Shown here piece after piece: positions 8,924 to 17,698 of a DNA stretch of 64,000 nucleotides. The notes under the pieces are model-generated. The model was not told the DNA's origin and searched no databases. It was given only the letters and a program-made list of their open reading frames with translations. The stretch covers positions 744,001-808,000 of the forward strand of contig JAILXR010000001.1 in NCBI GenBank assembly GCA_050789445.1. The letters are read 5' to 3'. Each line of letters begins with the position of its first letter. Position 1 is the stretch's first letter. The stretch is from JAWSVE01 sp050789445 (GTDB lineage: Bacteria > Pseudomonadota > Gammaproteobacteria > Pseudomonadales > Cellvibrionaceae). The position numbers and the translations under genes are program-made.

Positions 8924-9831
8924 ATGTATTTTTTATCCTGATTTTATATATAATATATTTTTTAAAATTTAACAATTTCTATGTTAGTAGTAATTCTTAA
9001 TGCGAGTTGTTAGATGAGTATAGTGCAACATATTTATTTTGTTTTTGAGTTGCTTTAAAAACAAAGATTTTTGTGTGAAAAAATGCTTTATTATGTTTTT
9101 AAATCGGTTTTTCGTTTGTGCTTTTCCACCGTCTATCTAAGAACATAAAGTTGTTTTTTTCAAAAGTTTTCGATGTGTTTGTTGTAATGAGAGTTGAACT
9201 CTCTTATGTTTTTATAAATAGGTAAAAATGTATATTTATTTTGTAGGAAATAGAGATTTTTTTATGATAAATGAATGGGGCAATACATGATGGCTGTCGT
9301 TTTTCGTTTTTATTATCATTCTTGATGGATGGAATGTGTTAATGAAATAAATGTGAAATGTATATCTTTTTCTATTTGTGCTGAATCGGGTTTTTGAAGG
9401 TGAAAAATTATGCCGTTAGTGAATGGCTCTTTTGAATAGGTTGTAAGTGGGATATGTTTTTAAATGAGTATGGTCAAAATCCTATAAGGTAAAGATTTTG
9501 CGTGCGATTTAGCTTTTTCATGCTTCTTTAATCATTTCGGTAAGGCATTTGTGAGCTCTTACCTTGTAATCTGATAATGAAGATCAATCAAGATTTGCCA
9601 TAAAGTGACGATAAAATGTCACATAAGTCACATAGTTAGATACAAGATGTTATATAACTACAAAAAATTGGCGCTTCTCAATTCTCGAGCTATATTTTTA
9701 CTATCAAATTTTAAGTGTTCATATTCTTTGCATCATATTTAGGGGCATTGGCTTCTAAATTATCAATTTAATAGTTCTAAGGTTCCTTAAAGAAAAGGAA
9801 ATTGGGCAAGGTAAAAGGTTAATTATTCCAT
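8924..9831. other. Long AT-rich divergent intergenic region, no gene seen
   Basis: About 900 bases between the Roadblock/GTPase operon and a receiver-domain gene reading the other way. It is very AT-rich with many stops in all frames. The region must contain the promoters of both units; I could not assign reliable -35/-10 pairs. The unusual length suggests multiple regulator sites or a lost gene. Confidence 0.4.
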
Positions 9832-10218
9832 ATGGCAAAAGTACTAGTCATTGATGACGAAGAGCTCCTTAGAGACAATTTAGAAGCCTTTCTAGAGGAT
9901 GAGGGGCATGAAGTTCTTGTGACACACTCAGCTGAGGCTGGGCTTGTAAAACTTTCTACATTTAATCCAGATATTGTAGTTGTTGATTTACGGCTTGAGG
10001 GGGTCAGTGGAGAGCGTTTCACTAAAACCGCTCATGCATTGCAGCCAAACACGCGTTTTATCATTCACACGGGTTCTAAAGAGTATACGTTGCCTCGTGA
10101 TTTATATTCTTTGGGGATTACTGATAGGAACTTACTGTTTAAGCCCCTTACGGACCTGAATGAGCTTTCTAGCTTAATTGATAACTTGCTCCCTAGATCA
10201 GTAGGGTGTCGCATTTAG
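9832..10218 (+). CDS. Stand-alone response regulator receiver protein (CheY-like)
   Basis: A 128-residue single receiver domain. The acidic pair is D8/D9 in VLVIDDEE, the phosphorylation site is D52 in IVVVDLRL, the switch Thr is T80 in IHTG and the conserved Lys is K104 in LFKPL, so all catalytic features are intact. There is no output domain, so it probably acts by protein contact. No histidine kinase is nearby. The divergent neighbour is the Roadblock/GTPase operon, making a functional link plausible, since receiver and GTPase modules co-occur in MglA systems. AAAGG upstream may serve as SD. Confidence 0.88.
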   Translation: MAKVLVIDDEELLRDNLEAFLEDEGHEVLVTHSAEAGLVKLSTFNPDIVVVDLRLEGVSGERFTKTAHALQPNTRFIIHTGSKEYTLPRDLYSLGITDRNLLFKPLTDLNELSSLIDNLLPRSVGCRI

Positions 10219-10646
10219 ACTTGCCTCTAAAAAATGCCTTGGTTTCAAGCTGTTTAAACCTTTATTTTCCGTACACTTGAAAGACAGAATACATGGCTAG
10301 AATTTAGCCAATATAATTTTAAATGATCACGAACATAGTAATATCACAACTTTTTGTTAAGAAACGTTTCCATCGCTCTTGCCTACCAGAAAGATTCCGG
10401 TAAACTGTCGCCATCGTTTTACACCCATTTGATGAATGTTTAGGTTGCAAACTCAATCTTCATAAATGCATCAAGTGAGATTCAGGTGGCCAAAAGCCAT
10501 TAACAAATACGCTTCTTCTATTGCAATGTAAACTATATGTTTATCTGGGTTTACTGCTACGTAGTCAAAAAATCTACGCAGAATAAACATCTTGTTTGAT
10601 TGTTTATTAAGAAAAGAAGCCGTATTATTTTGAGAGTACCCCTTTC
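10219..10646. other. Intergenic region upstream of oadGAB, no gene seen
   Basis: About 430 bases with no convincing frame. It presumably holds the oadGAB promoter and leader. No riboswitch or clear terminator was recognised. Confidence 0.4.
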
Positions 10647-10901
10647 ATGGAAAATGATTTACTTGCTCAAGGTATAAACCTCATGTTGCTAGGCATGGGA
10701 GTCGTATTTATTTTTTTGGCTGTCCTTGTTATTACAACCACAGTCATGTCGAATATCATTCAAAAGTATTTCCCCGAAATTATTCCTCTAAACGTTCCTG
10801 ATTTATCTTCCAGTAATACTGAATCAACGGAACAAGTTCCATCCCCAAGAATACTATCAATCTTAAAAGCTGCTATCGAAGAACATCGTAAAGAAGTCTA
10901 A
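10647..10901 (+). CDS. oadG: Oxaloacetate decarboxylase gamma chain
   Basis: An 84-residue small membrane subunit of the Na+-pumping oxaloacetate decarboxylase. One transmembrane helix (about residues 10-33, LMLLGMGVVFIFLAVLVI) is followed by a short hydrophilic tail, the typical OadG layout in which the tail binds zinc and joins alpha to beta. It is first in the oadG-oadA-oadB order usual in gammaproteobacteria, 84 bases ahead of oadA. The tail is short and lacks an obvious histidine cluster, ending EEHRKEV. Confidence 0.9.
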   Translation: MENDLLAQGINLMLLGMGVVFIFLAVLVITTTVMSNIIQKYFPEIIPLNVPDLSSSNTESTEQVPSPRILSILKAAIEEHRKEV

Positions 10902-10985
10902 TTTCTTTATTGAAGATGAGAGCTGCTAGTAAGGTTTTTAAACGCTTGGCATAGAAATTTAACCATTAAATATTAAAAAGAACGA

Positions 10986-12782
10986 ATGGGCACACTCTGT
11001 ATGACTAATAAAAAACCGCTTGGAATAACCGATGTAGTATTGCGAGACGCACATCAATCATTGTTTGCAACACGTATGCGTTTAGATGACATGTTGCCTA
11101 TTGCAGAAAAATTAGATGATGTAGGGTTTTGGTCTTTAGAAACATGGGGTGGTGCAACATTTGATTCTTGTATCCGTTATTTGGGTGAAGACCCTTGGCA
11201 TCGTATTCGTGAATTAAAAAAAGCGATGCCAAAAACGCCGATGCAAATGTTATTTCGCGGCCAAAATATTTTAGGCTACCGTCATTATGCCGATGATGTT
11301 GTCACAAAATTTGTTGAGCGTGCAGCAACTAACGGCGTCGATGTGTTTCGTGTTTTCGACGCAATGAATGATATGCGAAATATAAAAACGGCCTTAATTG
11401 CCGTTAAAAAATTCGATAAACATGCGCAAGGCACAATTTCTTATACCATTAGTCCTGTTCACACGATTGATAAATGGGTAGAGCAAGGAAAAATTATTGA
11501 AGACATGGGTGCAGATTCAATTGCCATTAAAGATATGGCCGGTTTGTTAAGGCCTTATGATGGTTTTGAATTAGTTAGTAAATTAAAAGCAGCCTGTGAT
11601 ATTCCTATCCACATGCAATGTCATGCAACGACAGGTTTATCAACAGCCACTTATTTAAAATGTATCGAAGCCGGAATTGATAATGTCGATACCGCTATTT
11701 CTTCCATGTCGATGACCTATGGTCACAGCCCTACAGAAGCTTTGGTGGCAACTCTTGCAGAAACTGATCGTGATACAGGGTTAGATATTGAATTACTTGA
11801 ATCTATTGCAGCTTATTTTCGTGAAGTAAGAAAAAAATATGCAAAATTTGAAGGTTCACTGCGTGGTGTTGATTCTCGCATCCTAGTCGCTCAAGTTCCT
11901 GGCGGAATGCTCACCAATATGGAAAATCAATTAAAAGAGCAGGGCGCAGAAAATAGATTAGATGAAGTACTCGCGGAAATTCCAAAAGTCAGAAAAGATT
12001 TGGGCTACATTCCCCTTGTCACACCCACTTCGCAAATTGTGGGTACACAATCTGTTATCAATGTACTGTCCGGTGAAAGATATAAATCCATTACCAAAGA
12101 AACAGCAGGTGTGCTAAAAGGCGAGTATGGACTTACGCCTGATAAAGTAAATACTGAATTACAAACAAAAGTGCTGGAAGGAAAGGAACCGATTACTTGT
12201 CGTCCAGCTGATTTGATTGACGATGAAATGGATGAGCTCACCAATGATTTAATAGAAAAGGCGAAATCACAAGGTATTGAATTGTCTGAAGGTGATGGTT
12301 TGGTTGACGATGTTTTAACCTATGCATTGTTTCAACAAATTGGTTTGAAATTTCTAAAAAATAGAAATAATCCTTCGGCTTTTGAACCTGTTCCTACAGG
12401 AAAAGAAAAAGATACAGCGTTATCGTCTGACGGAGAAGCAATATACACCGTTAGTGTTGAAGGTAAATCCTACACCGTTACCGTGAATGATGGCGGAGAC
12501 TTAACCGGCATAGTGAAATTAGCTGGCGAAGTGAGTGCTGATGCAGCAGTCGGAAGTGATCAAGAGAATGCTCAGCCAGTTCCTGCGCCACTAGCAGGCA
12601 ATATTGTTAAAATTATTGTGAAATCAGGTCAGCAAGTAAAAGCGGGCGAGAAAATTATTTTACTTGAGGCTATGAAAATGGAAACGGATATTACAGCACC
12701 GTGCGATGGGATTATCCAAGCGATCAACGTTCGAGAAGGTGATTCGGTTGCAGTGGGCGATTTATTAACATCGATAAAATAG
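10986..12782 (+). CDS. oadA: Oxaloacetate decarboxylase alpha chain (biotin-containing)
   Basis: A 598-residue subunit. An N-terminal carboxyltransferase domain (about 10-290; VVLRDAHQSLFATRM, metal-binding MQCHATTG) transfers the carboxyl group of oxaloacetate to biotin. A conserved carboxylase domain follows, then a Pro/Ala linker and a C-terminal biotinyl domain with EAMKMET, biotinylated at K564. The carboxybiotin is then decarboxylated by OadB, driving Na+ export. The chosen ATG could be replaced by one at 11001 (MTNKKP), which matches the usual family N-terminus better; neither has a strong SD. Confidence 0.96.
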   Translation: MGTLCMTNKKPLGITDVVLRDAHQSLFATRMRLDDMLPIAEKLDDVGFWSLETWGGATFDSCIRYLGEDPWHRIRELKKAMPKTPMQMLFRGQNILGYRHYADDVVTKFVERAATNGVDVFRVFDAMNDMRNIKTALIAVKKFDKHAQGTISYTISPVHTIDKWVEQGKIIEDMGADSIAIKDMAGLLRPYDGFELVSKLKAACDIPIHMQCHATTGLSTATYLKCIEAGIDNVDTAISSMSMTYGHSPTEALVATLAETDRDTGLDIELLESIAAYFREVRKKYAKFEGSLRGVDSRILVAQVPGGMLTNMENQLKEQGAENRLDEVLAEIPKVRKDLGYIPLVTPTSQIVGTQSVINVLSGERYKSITKETAGVLKGEYGLTPDKVNTELQTKVLEGKEPITCRPADLIDDEMDELTNDLIEKAKSQGIELSEGDGLVDDVLTYALFQQIGLKFLKNRNNPSAFEPVPTGKEKDTALSSDGEAIYTVSVEGKSYTVTVNDGGDLTGIVKLAGEVSADAAVGSDQENAQPVPAPLAGNIVKIIVKSGQQVKAGEKIILLEAMKMETDITAPCDGIIQAINVREGDSVAVGDLLTSIK

Positions 12783-12896
12783 GTTATTAATCGGTTTTAT
12801 AAATTTTTCTCTCTATACAAATATAAAAAATATGTAAATATTTTCGTTTTAGAAAAATGAAAATCTAAATAGTATTAATGAAGGCGACATAAAGAT

Positions 12897-14207
12897 ATGC
12901 TCGAGAATTTATTAACCTTATGGCATGACACTGGCATTCGACAATTGGGAGTCGGTCAATTCGTTATGATCCTCATAGGGATGTTATTGCTTTTCTTGGC
13001 CATCAAGAAAAATTTTGAACCACTTTTGTTAGTACCAATTGGTTTTGGAGCCATACTGGCCAATATTCCTGGCGCCGGTCTTGCTTATTCTGCTGTAGAA
13101 AATGCATTCTATAGTCAGGACACTGATTTAATCGCCTCCATTGCTCAACAACTAGGTTTGACCAGTTGGGACTCTACAAAAGAAGTTATAACCGCTTATA
13201 AAAATTCCGCACTGCAAACGCATCAAGATATTAATTTGTTAGTGTCATCTGCTGGTTTTTCAGACGGAATGCTTCATAAGTTTTACATGGTCGCTATTGA
13301 TAGCGGTGTTGCGCCTTTAGTCATTTTTATGGGTGTTGGTGCGATGACAGATTTCGGTCCATTGCTAGCCAATCCAAAAACATTATTTTTAGGTGCTGCA
13401 GCGCAATTCGGAATTTTTGTTACCGTTTTAGGCGCCGTGGGATTATCCATCTTGGGCATAATGGATTTTTCAATCGCTGATGCTGCTGCGATAGGTATTA
13501 TTGGTGGTGCAGATGGCCCAACTGCAATTTATGTTTCAAGTTTATTAGCGCCTGATTTGTTAGGTGCAATTGCAGTGGCCGCTTATTCTTACATGGCCTT
13601 AGTGCCTATGATCCAGCCACCCATCATGCGATTACTCACAACAGAAGCAGAACGAAAAATTAAAATGGTGCAGCTGCGCACTGTTTCTCAGCGAGAAAAA
13701 ATTGTATTTCCTTTATTGCTATTAATTTTAGTCGCACTTATTTTGCCTGCTGCTGCACCTTTACTTGGCATGTTTTGCTTCGGAAATTTAATGCGTGAAT
13801 GTGGGGTGGTGGAGCGATTAAGCAGTGCTGCACAAAATGCGTTAATTAATATTACGACAATATTTTTAGGGTTGTCGGTCGGCTCAAAATTAGCAGCTGA
13901 TAAATTTCTCGACCCCAAAACAATTGGTATTCTATTGCTAGGTGTTGTCGCTTTTGCAATTGGTACAGCCATGGGTGTAATCATGGCAAAATTAATGAAT
14001 GTAGTGAGTAAACACAAAGTTAACCCTCTTATCGGCTCTGCCGGTGTTTCCGCCGTGCCAATGGCCGCACGCGTGTCAAATAAAGTCGGCCTAGAATCCG
14101 ATCCTCAAAACTTCCTACTTATGCATGCGATGGGGCCAAATGTTGCTGGAGTGATAGGTTCGGCTGTAGCGGCTGGCGTAATGATCTCGATGGTATCGGG
14201 TGGTTAA
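12897..14207 (+). CDS. oadB: Oxaloacetate decarboxylase beta chain (Na+ pump)
   Basis: A 436-residue polytopic inner-membrane subunit that couples decarboxylation of carboxybiotin to Na+ export. Family signatures are visible: GVGAMTDFGPLLANPKT with the conserved Asp, GGADGPTAIYV in the central re-entrant region, and SAGVSAVPMAARV near the C-terminus. It lies 114 bases after oadA and completes oadGAB. Together with the CPA1 antiporter gene at 22.5 kb it suggests use of a sodium gradient, consistent with a marine lifestyle (inference). Confidence 0.96.
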   Translation: MLENLLTLWHDTGIRQLGVGQFVMILIGMLLLFLAIKKNFEPLLLVPIGFGAILANIPGAGLAYSAVENAFYSQDTDLIASIAQQLGLTSWDSTKEVITAYKNSALQTHQDINLLVSSAGFSDGMLHKFYMVAIDSGVAPLVIFMGVGAMTDFGPLLANPKTLFLGAAAQFGIFVTVLGAVGLSILGIMDFSIADAAAIGIIGGADGPTAIYVSSLLAPDLLGAIAVAAYSYMALVPMIQPPIMRLLTTEAERKIKMVQLRTVSQREKIVFPLLLLILVALILPAAAPLLGMFCFGNLMRECGVVERLSSAAQNALINITTIFLGLSVGSKLAADKFLDPKTIGILLLGVVAFAIGTAMGVIMAKLMNVVSKHKVNPLIGSAGVSAVPMAARVSNKVGLESDPQNFLLMHAMGPNVAGVIGSAVAAGVMISMVSGG

Positions 14208-14234
14208 AAAGATACAAAGACAAGGCAAAATGAT

Positions 14235-14483
14235 ATGAGCAGCGGTACAGGCCAAAGCCATAAAATGAGTATGATAGAAAGTGCCGTTAGCGTTATAGCC
14301 GGATATATTTTAAATGTTCTTTTTCAATTTTTTCTGTATCCCGCTTTTGGTATTGAGATATCTCTCGATAAAGCGTTTATTATAGCGTTTTTTATTACCG
14401 GCTTAGCATTTGTTAAAAACTATGGTGTGCGAAGATTTTTTAATTTACTACATTTGAAAAGTCTTAGAGCAAAAAGTTTATAA
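14235..14483 (+). CDS. Small membrane protein, DUF7220-like
   Basis: An 82-residue protein with two predicted membrane segments (about 14-34 and 44-62) and a basic C-terminus (RRFFNLLHLKSLRAKS). The pattern S-x-x-E-S-x-x-x-x-x-x-G-Y resembles a family of small bacterial and phage proteins of unknown function (DUF7220). It starts 27 bases after oadB, so it may be cotranscribed, but nothing ties it to the pump. Confidence 0.6.
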   Translation: MSSGTGQSHKMSMIESAVSVIAGYILNVLFQFFLYPAFGIEISLDKAFIIAFFITGLAFVKNYGVRRFFNLLHLKSLRAKSL

Positions 14484-14500
14484 CGTTAAGGAAGGTTACC

Positions 14501-15121
14501 ATGAAAAAACTTTCCACAATAAATGACATAGAAGAAGTCTACGGCGAAGTATTAGAGCGTGCACTCTGGAAAGAAATTGATCATGTGAATGATCATTACC
14601 GTCAGTTTATCGAAAAATCTCCTTTTTTAATTCTAGCGACCTACGGTGAAAAAGGCGTAGATTGTTCTCCTCGTGGTGATCCAGCTGGTTTTGTTCGAGT
14701 TGTCAGCGAAAAACAATTATTAATTCCTGATAGACGAGGGAATAACCGTTTAGATTCACTGAAAAATATTGTCAATAATCCCAATGTTGGTCTTATTTTT
14801 TTAGTGCCCAATGCAGGTGAAACAATTCGTGTTAGCGGCATAGCAGAAATATTAGTTGATGATGAGTTGTGTCAATCATTTGCGATAGATAACAAACCCG
14901 CAAGTAGCGTTATTTCTATTCAAGTAACAAAAGCCTATTTTCAGTGTCAAAAAGCGATAGCTCGATCTGGATTGTGGGATCATGCCACTTACATCGATAG
15001 AAAAGAGTTGCCAACGGCAGGGCAGATGGCTAAAGTTTTTGCTACGCAAAAAGGCATAGAATTTGATGCTAAAGAATACGATGATAATTATCCTGAACAT
15101 ATGAAAAAGACGATTTATTAA
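14501..15121 (+). CDS. FMN-dependent PPOX-type flavoprotein (MSMEG_1061-like)
   Basis: A 206-residue cytoplasmic protein of the pyridoxamine-phosphate-oxidase-like split-barrel fold. Visible are the FILATYGEKGVDCSPRGDPAGFV strand pair (shown in part) and the IPDRRGNNRLDSL motif that contacts FMN in this subgroup, then LIFLVPNAGETIRVSG. The substrate is unknown; relatives are F420- or FMN-binding reductases. It begins 17 bases after the small membrane protein with a good SD (AAGGAAGG, 14488-14495). Confidence 0.85.
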   Translation: MKKLSTINDIEEVYGEVLERALWKEIDHVNDHYRQFIEKSPFLILATYGEKGVDCSPRGDPAGFVRVVSEKQLLIPDRRGNNRLDSLKNIVNNPNVGLIFLVPNAGETIRVSGIAEILVDDELCQSFAIDNKPASSVISIQVTKAYFQCQKAIARSGLWDHATYIDRKELPTAGQMAKVFATQKGIEFDAKEYDDNYPEHMKKTIY

Positions 15122-15170
15122 TAAATAATAAAACTTTTTATGTTCTATTGAGTTGATTTTGGAGAGTTTA

Positions 15171-15971
15171 ATGAAAAGTTTAATGAAAAAATTATTGATA
15201 TCCTTGTTTCTAACATCACTCAGTGTGATTGCCATACCTGTCATGTCTGAGCCAGAACTAAAAGGCAGCCCTAACGAATTACGCCAATTTTTGTATCCAA
15301 ATGATAAAATAGTGACTATTTTTGCTGATGCAGAAAAGAAAGCCTATTCAGATGAAGCGATTATTAGTTTAGTCATAACGACTGAAAATAAATTGTTATC
15401 ACAGTCAATCGCCGATAATGGTATTTTAAGAGAAAGCATTGTTCAAAAATTGTCATCTTCGGGTATTTCGAAAGATTTAATTAAAAGCTCAAAATTTTCT
15501 ACTTCGCCTCAATATGGTTGGTTTGGTAAAAAACCAGATAGCTATAAAGTTGTTAATAGAATGTCTGTGCGTATTAATGATGAAAAACACTTAAAATCCA
15601 TAGCCGAATTAGCAGATAATTCTAAAGAGATAGAGTTAGCGGATACTGAGTTTGAGCATAGTAAAAAAGAAGAATTTAAATCTGAAGTTAAGAAAGATGC
15701 TCTCAATAAAGTAATGAAACAAAAATTGGCGTATGAGAAAACTCTCGGAGTGAAATTGACGCCGGTAGGATTCAGAGATTCTCAGGTGAATCCTCAAGCA
15801 ACTAGAGGCGCGCGAGTATTAGAGGAAGTGGTGGTTACAGCTCAAAGATTTAAAAGCTCAAGAATGGCCGCTCCTGAGCCTATGGCCGATATGGCTTCTC
15901 AACCATCCGAACCCTCATTCGACGAGATTGTATACAACGCGAACATTACCGTTCAATTTAAAATTGAATAA
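15171..15971 (+). CDS. Secreted SIMPL-domain (DUF541) protein
   Basis: About 266 residues with an N-terminal signal peptide (LLISLFLTSLSVIAIPVMSEP) and one SIMPL/DUF541 domain: AYSDEAIISLVITTENKLL, then LKSSKFSTSPQY and VVNRMSVRINDEKHL. SIMPL proteins are periplasmic or outer-membrane associated, form large assemblies and affect oxidative-stress tolerance in E. coli (YggE); the function here is inferred. An in-frame TTG at 15153 is upstream, but the SD GGAGAG at 15161-15166 fits the ATG at 15171. A segment EEVVVTAQRF near residue 222 resembles a TonB-receptor plug start, probably by chance. Confidence 0.85.
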   Translation: MKSLMKKLLISLFLTSLSVIAIPVMSEPELKGSPNELRQFLYPNDKIVTIFADAEKKAYSDEAIISLVITTENKLLSQSIADNGILRESIVQKLSSSGISKDLIKSSKFSTSPQYGWFGKKPDSYKVVNRMSVRINDEKHLKSIAELADNSKEIELADTEFEHSKKEEFKSEVKKDALNKVMKQKLAYEKTLGVKLTPVGFRDSQVNPQATRGARVLEEVVVTAQRFKSSRMAAPEPMADMASQPSEPSFDEIVYNANITVQFKIE

Positions 15972-16014
15972 CCTCCCTATTTGGAAAAACCTAAAAAAAC
16001 TAAAGTAATTTATT

Positions 16015-16425
16015 GTGAGTTATACACTAAAAGAAGAAATACCTTCTGTTAAGGATTATATTCAAATTCGAACTGCAGCGGGATTGTCTCGCAAATCGGA
16101 AGAGGCAGCTGAAAGAGGCCTTCCGAATTCAATTTATTCAGTCGTTATATATCATGAGTGTAATCCTATCGGCATTGGTCGAATTATCGGTGATGGTGGA
16201 TGCTTCTACGAAGTTACAGATATTGCTGTGATTCCAGATCATCAAAAGAAAGGCGTTGGTGTTATGATTATGGAAGCGCTTGTTTCTTATTTAAAAAATA
16301 ATGCGCCCCAAACCGCTTATGTTAGTTTAATGGCGGATCATGGAACCCCGCATTTTTACGAGAAGTTTGGATTTACCTTATCAAAAATGCCAAAGTCTTC
16401 TGGCATGTATATGAGAATTCTTTAA
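16015..16425 (+). CDS. GNAT family N-acetyltransferase
   Basis: A 136-residue acyltransferase with motif A for acetyl-CoA pyrophosphate binding (DIAVIPDHQKKGVGVMIM, R/Q-x-x-G-x-G/A type) and C-terminal YEKFGF. The substrate is unknown. The start is GTG at 16015; no ATG lies in a better position and no strong SD is present. It stands between the SIMPL gene and the DUF2058 gene on the same strand with short gaps. Confidence 0.88.
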   Translation: MSYTLKEEIPSVKDYIQIRTAAGLSRKSEEAAERGLPNSIYSVVIYHECNPIGIGRIIGDGGCFYEVTDIAVIPDHQKKGVGVMIMEALVSYLKNNAPQTAYVSLMADHGTPHFYEKFGFTLSKMPKSSGMYMRIL

Positions 16426-16452
16426 CTATTTAACTGTTAAGCGAACAAATCA

Positions 16453-16998
16453 ATGAAAAATTCTTTGCAAGACCAACTGTTAAAAGCAGGTTTGATCGAT
16501 AAAAAGAAAGCGAAAACGCTGGAAAAGGAACAACGAAAAATGAAAAAGCAGCAGCCAAAAGGCCATGCTGTTGAAAATGAGGTGAAGGAAAAAGCCAAAC
16601 AAGCCGCGATAGAAAAAGCAGAGCGAGATAGAAAACTAAATCAAGAGAAAAACAAAGCGGCAGAAGACAAAGCTTTACAGGCTCAGATAAAACAATTGAT
16701 TGAAGTGAATCAGATTAAATCCCTCGCGAAAGGTGATGATGGAATCGCTTATCAATTCACAGATAACAAAACGATTAAAAAGTTAATTGTTGATGCAGTT
16801 CAACACAAACAACTTGTTAATGGTGTTTTAACTATTGTTAAAAATAATAATAGTTATGCAATGGTACCAAGAATTGTGGCAGAAAAAATTGAGAAGCGAG
16901 ATAGCAATGTAGTCATCGTAATAAATAAAGATATCTCAGAAGAGGATGATGATGATCCTTATGCAGAGTATAAAATACCCGATGATCTTATGTGGTAA
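16453..16998 (+). CDS. DUF2058 family protein (YaiL-like)
   Basis: A 181-residue, very basic then acidic protein. The first 90 residues are a Lys/Glu/Gln-rich helix, probably coiled coil (KKKAKTLEKEQRKMKKQ). The C-terminal half (YQFTDNKTIKKLIVDAVQ, NNNSYAMVPRIVAEKI) is the DUF2058 core, ending in an acidic patch EEDDDDP. E. coli YaiL has been reported as nucleoid- or ribosome-associated; no enzymatic role is known. The last 11 bases overlap the end of the convergent TetR gene. Confidence 0.85.
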   Translation: MKNSLQDQLLKAGLIDKKKAKTLEKEQRKMKKQQPKGHAVENEVKEKAKQAAIEKAERDRKLNQEKNKAAEDKALQAQIKQLIEVNQIKSLAKGDDGIAYQFTDNKTIKKLIVDAVQHKQLVNGVLTIVKNNNSYAMVPRIVAEKIEKRDSNVVIVINKDISEEDDDDPYAEYKIPDDLMW

Positions 16999-17557
16999 GC
17001 AGCAATGTTAATTGTTTTGCGGCATTATCTAACGGGAGAGTAGACTGTTGAACTCTTGACTGGATTAGAGCGCCGCTGACAGTTGTGATGATGAAATCAG
17101 CCTTGAGCTTTGCATCAGATTTGCTATTCCCCGAGTCTACTAATGACTTTGCAATAACTTTTTTCCAGCTTTCAAAAATGTGTAAACTGACTTTTGAGAT
17201 GGCTTCAGAGGTTGGAACCATTTCTAGTACCGTTGTAGTAATAGGGCACCCAGAGCGAAAGTTTGACTCCTTCATCCATTTCCCTAAGAGTTTGAAATAG
17301 TTTCTCACTAATTGTTCAGGCTGTTTGTGTTTTTCAGCTAATTGTAACAACGTTCTTTCTACGGTTTTTCCTGCAACCTTTAATGCCTCTGTCGCTAATT
17401 CTTCTTTACCATTAGGGAAATAATGATACAGCGAGCCTTTTGGAGCACCGCTTTTTTTTAAAATTTCACTCAATCCCGTACCTGCGAAACCTTGCCTTCT
17501 AAATAAAATAATGGCTGACTTGATCAGTTTAGCTCTGTGTTGTGGTGTGTTTGCCAT
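16988..17557 (-). CDS. TetR family regulator, LmrA/YxaF type
   Basis: A 189-residue repressor. The N-terminal helix-turn-helix covers about residues 8-55 (FAGTGLSEILKKSGAPKGSLYHYFPNGKEEL), with the APKGSLYHYF recognition helix typical of the LmrA/YxaF subgroup; the C-terminal ligand domain is helical. It is divergent from an alcohol dehydrogenase gene. Two near-identical palindromes lie in the 141-base gap and are the likely operators for autoregulation and for control of the dehydrogenase/thioesterase pair. The inducing ligand is unknown. Confidence 0.92.
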   Translation of the reverse strand: MANTPQHRAKLIKSAIILFRRQGFAGTGLSEILKKSGAPKGSLYHYFPNGKEELATEALKVAGKTVERTLLQLAEKHKQPEQLVRNYFKLLGKWMKESNFRSGCPITTTVLEMVPTSEAISKVSLHIFESWKKVIAKSLVDSGNSKSDAKLKADFIITTVSGALIQSRVQQSTLPLDNAAKQLTLLLTT

Positions 17558-17639
17558 GGTATGTCCAGCTAAAGGTTAAATTGTAGAACTGAAAAATTAA
17601 TCAAATTAATGATTACCTATTTAAATAATTCGTTTGATT

Positions 17640-17688
17640 ATAAACCAAATGGTCTATATGGTGTGTTTTAAATAAACCAATTGGTCTA
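17640..17688. promoter_or_regulatory. Twin TetR operators between tetR and adh
   Basis: Two copies of ATAAACCAAWTGGTCTA at 17640-17656 and 17672-17688, identical except one base, each centred on the palindrome ACCAATTGGT-like. They are 32 bases apart, about three helical turns, so two dimers would sit on the same DNA face. The core resembles the YxaF/LmrA box (TAGACC-N-GGTCTA). The second copy ends 10 bases before the adh start. Confidence 0.75.
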
Positions 17689-17698
17689 ATTTGTCTCA

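Noticed and set aside
15804..15840. EEVVVTAQRF segment in the SIMPL protein, like the start of a TonB-dependent receptor
   Set aside because: It is inside an intact SIMPL gene with no receptor domains; probably coincidence.
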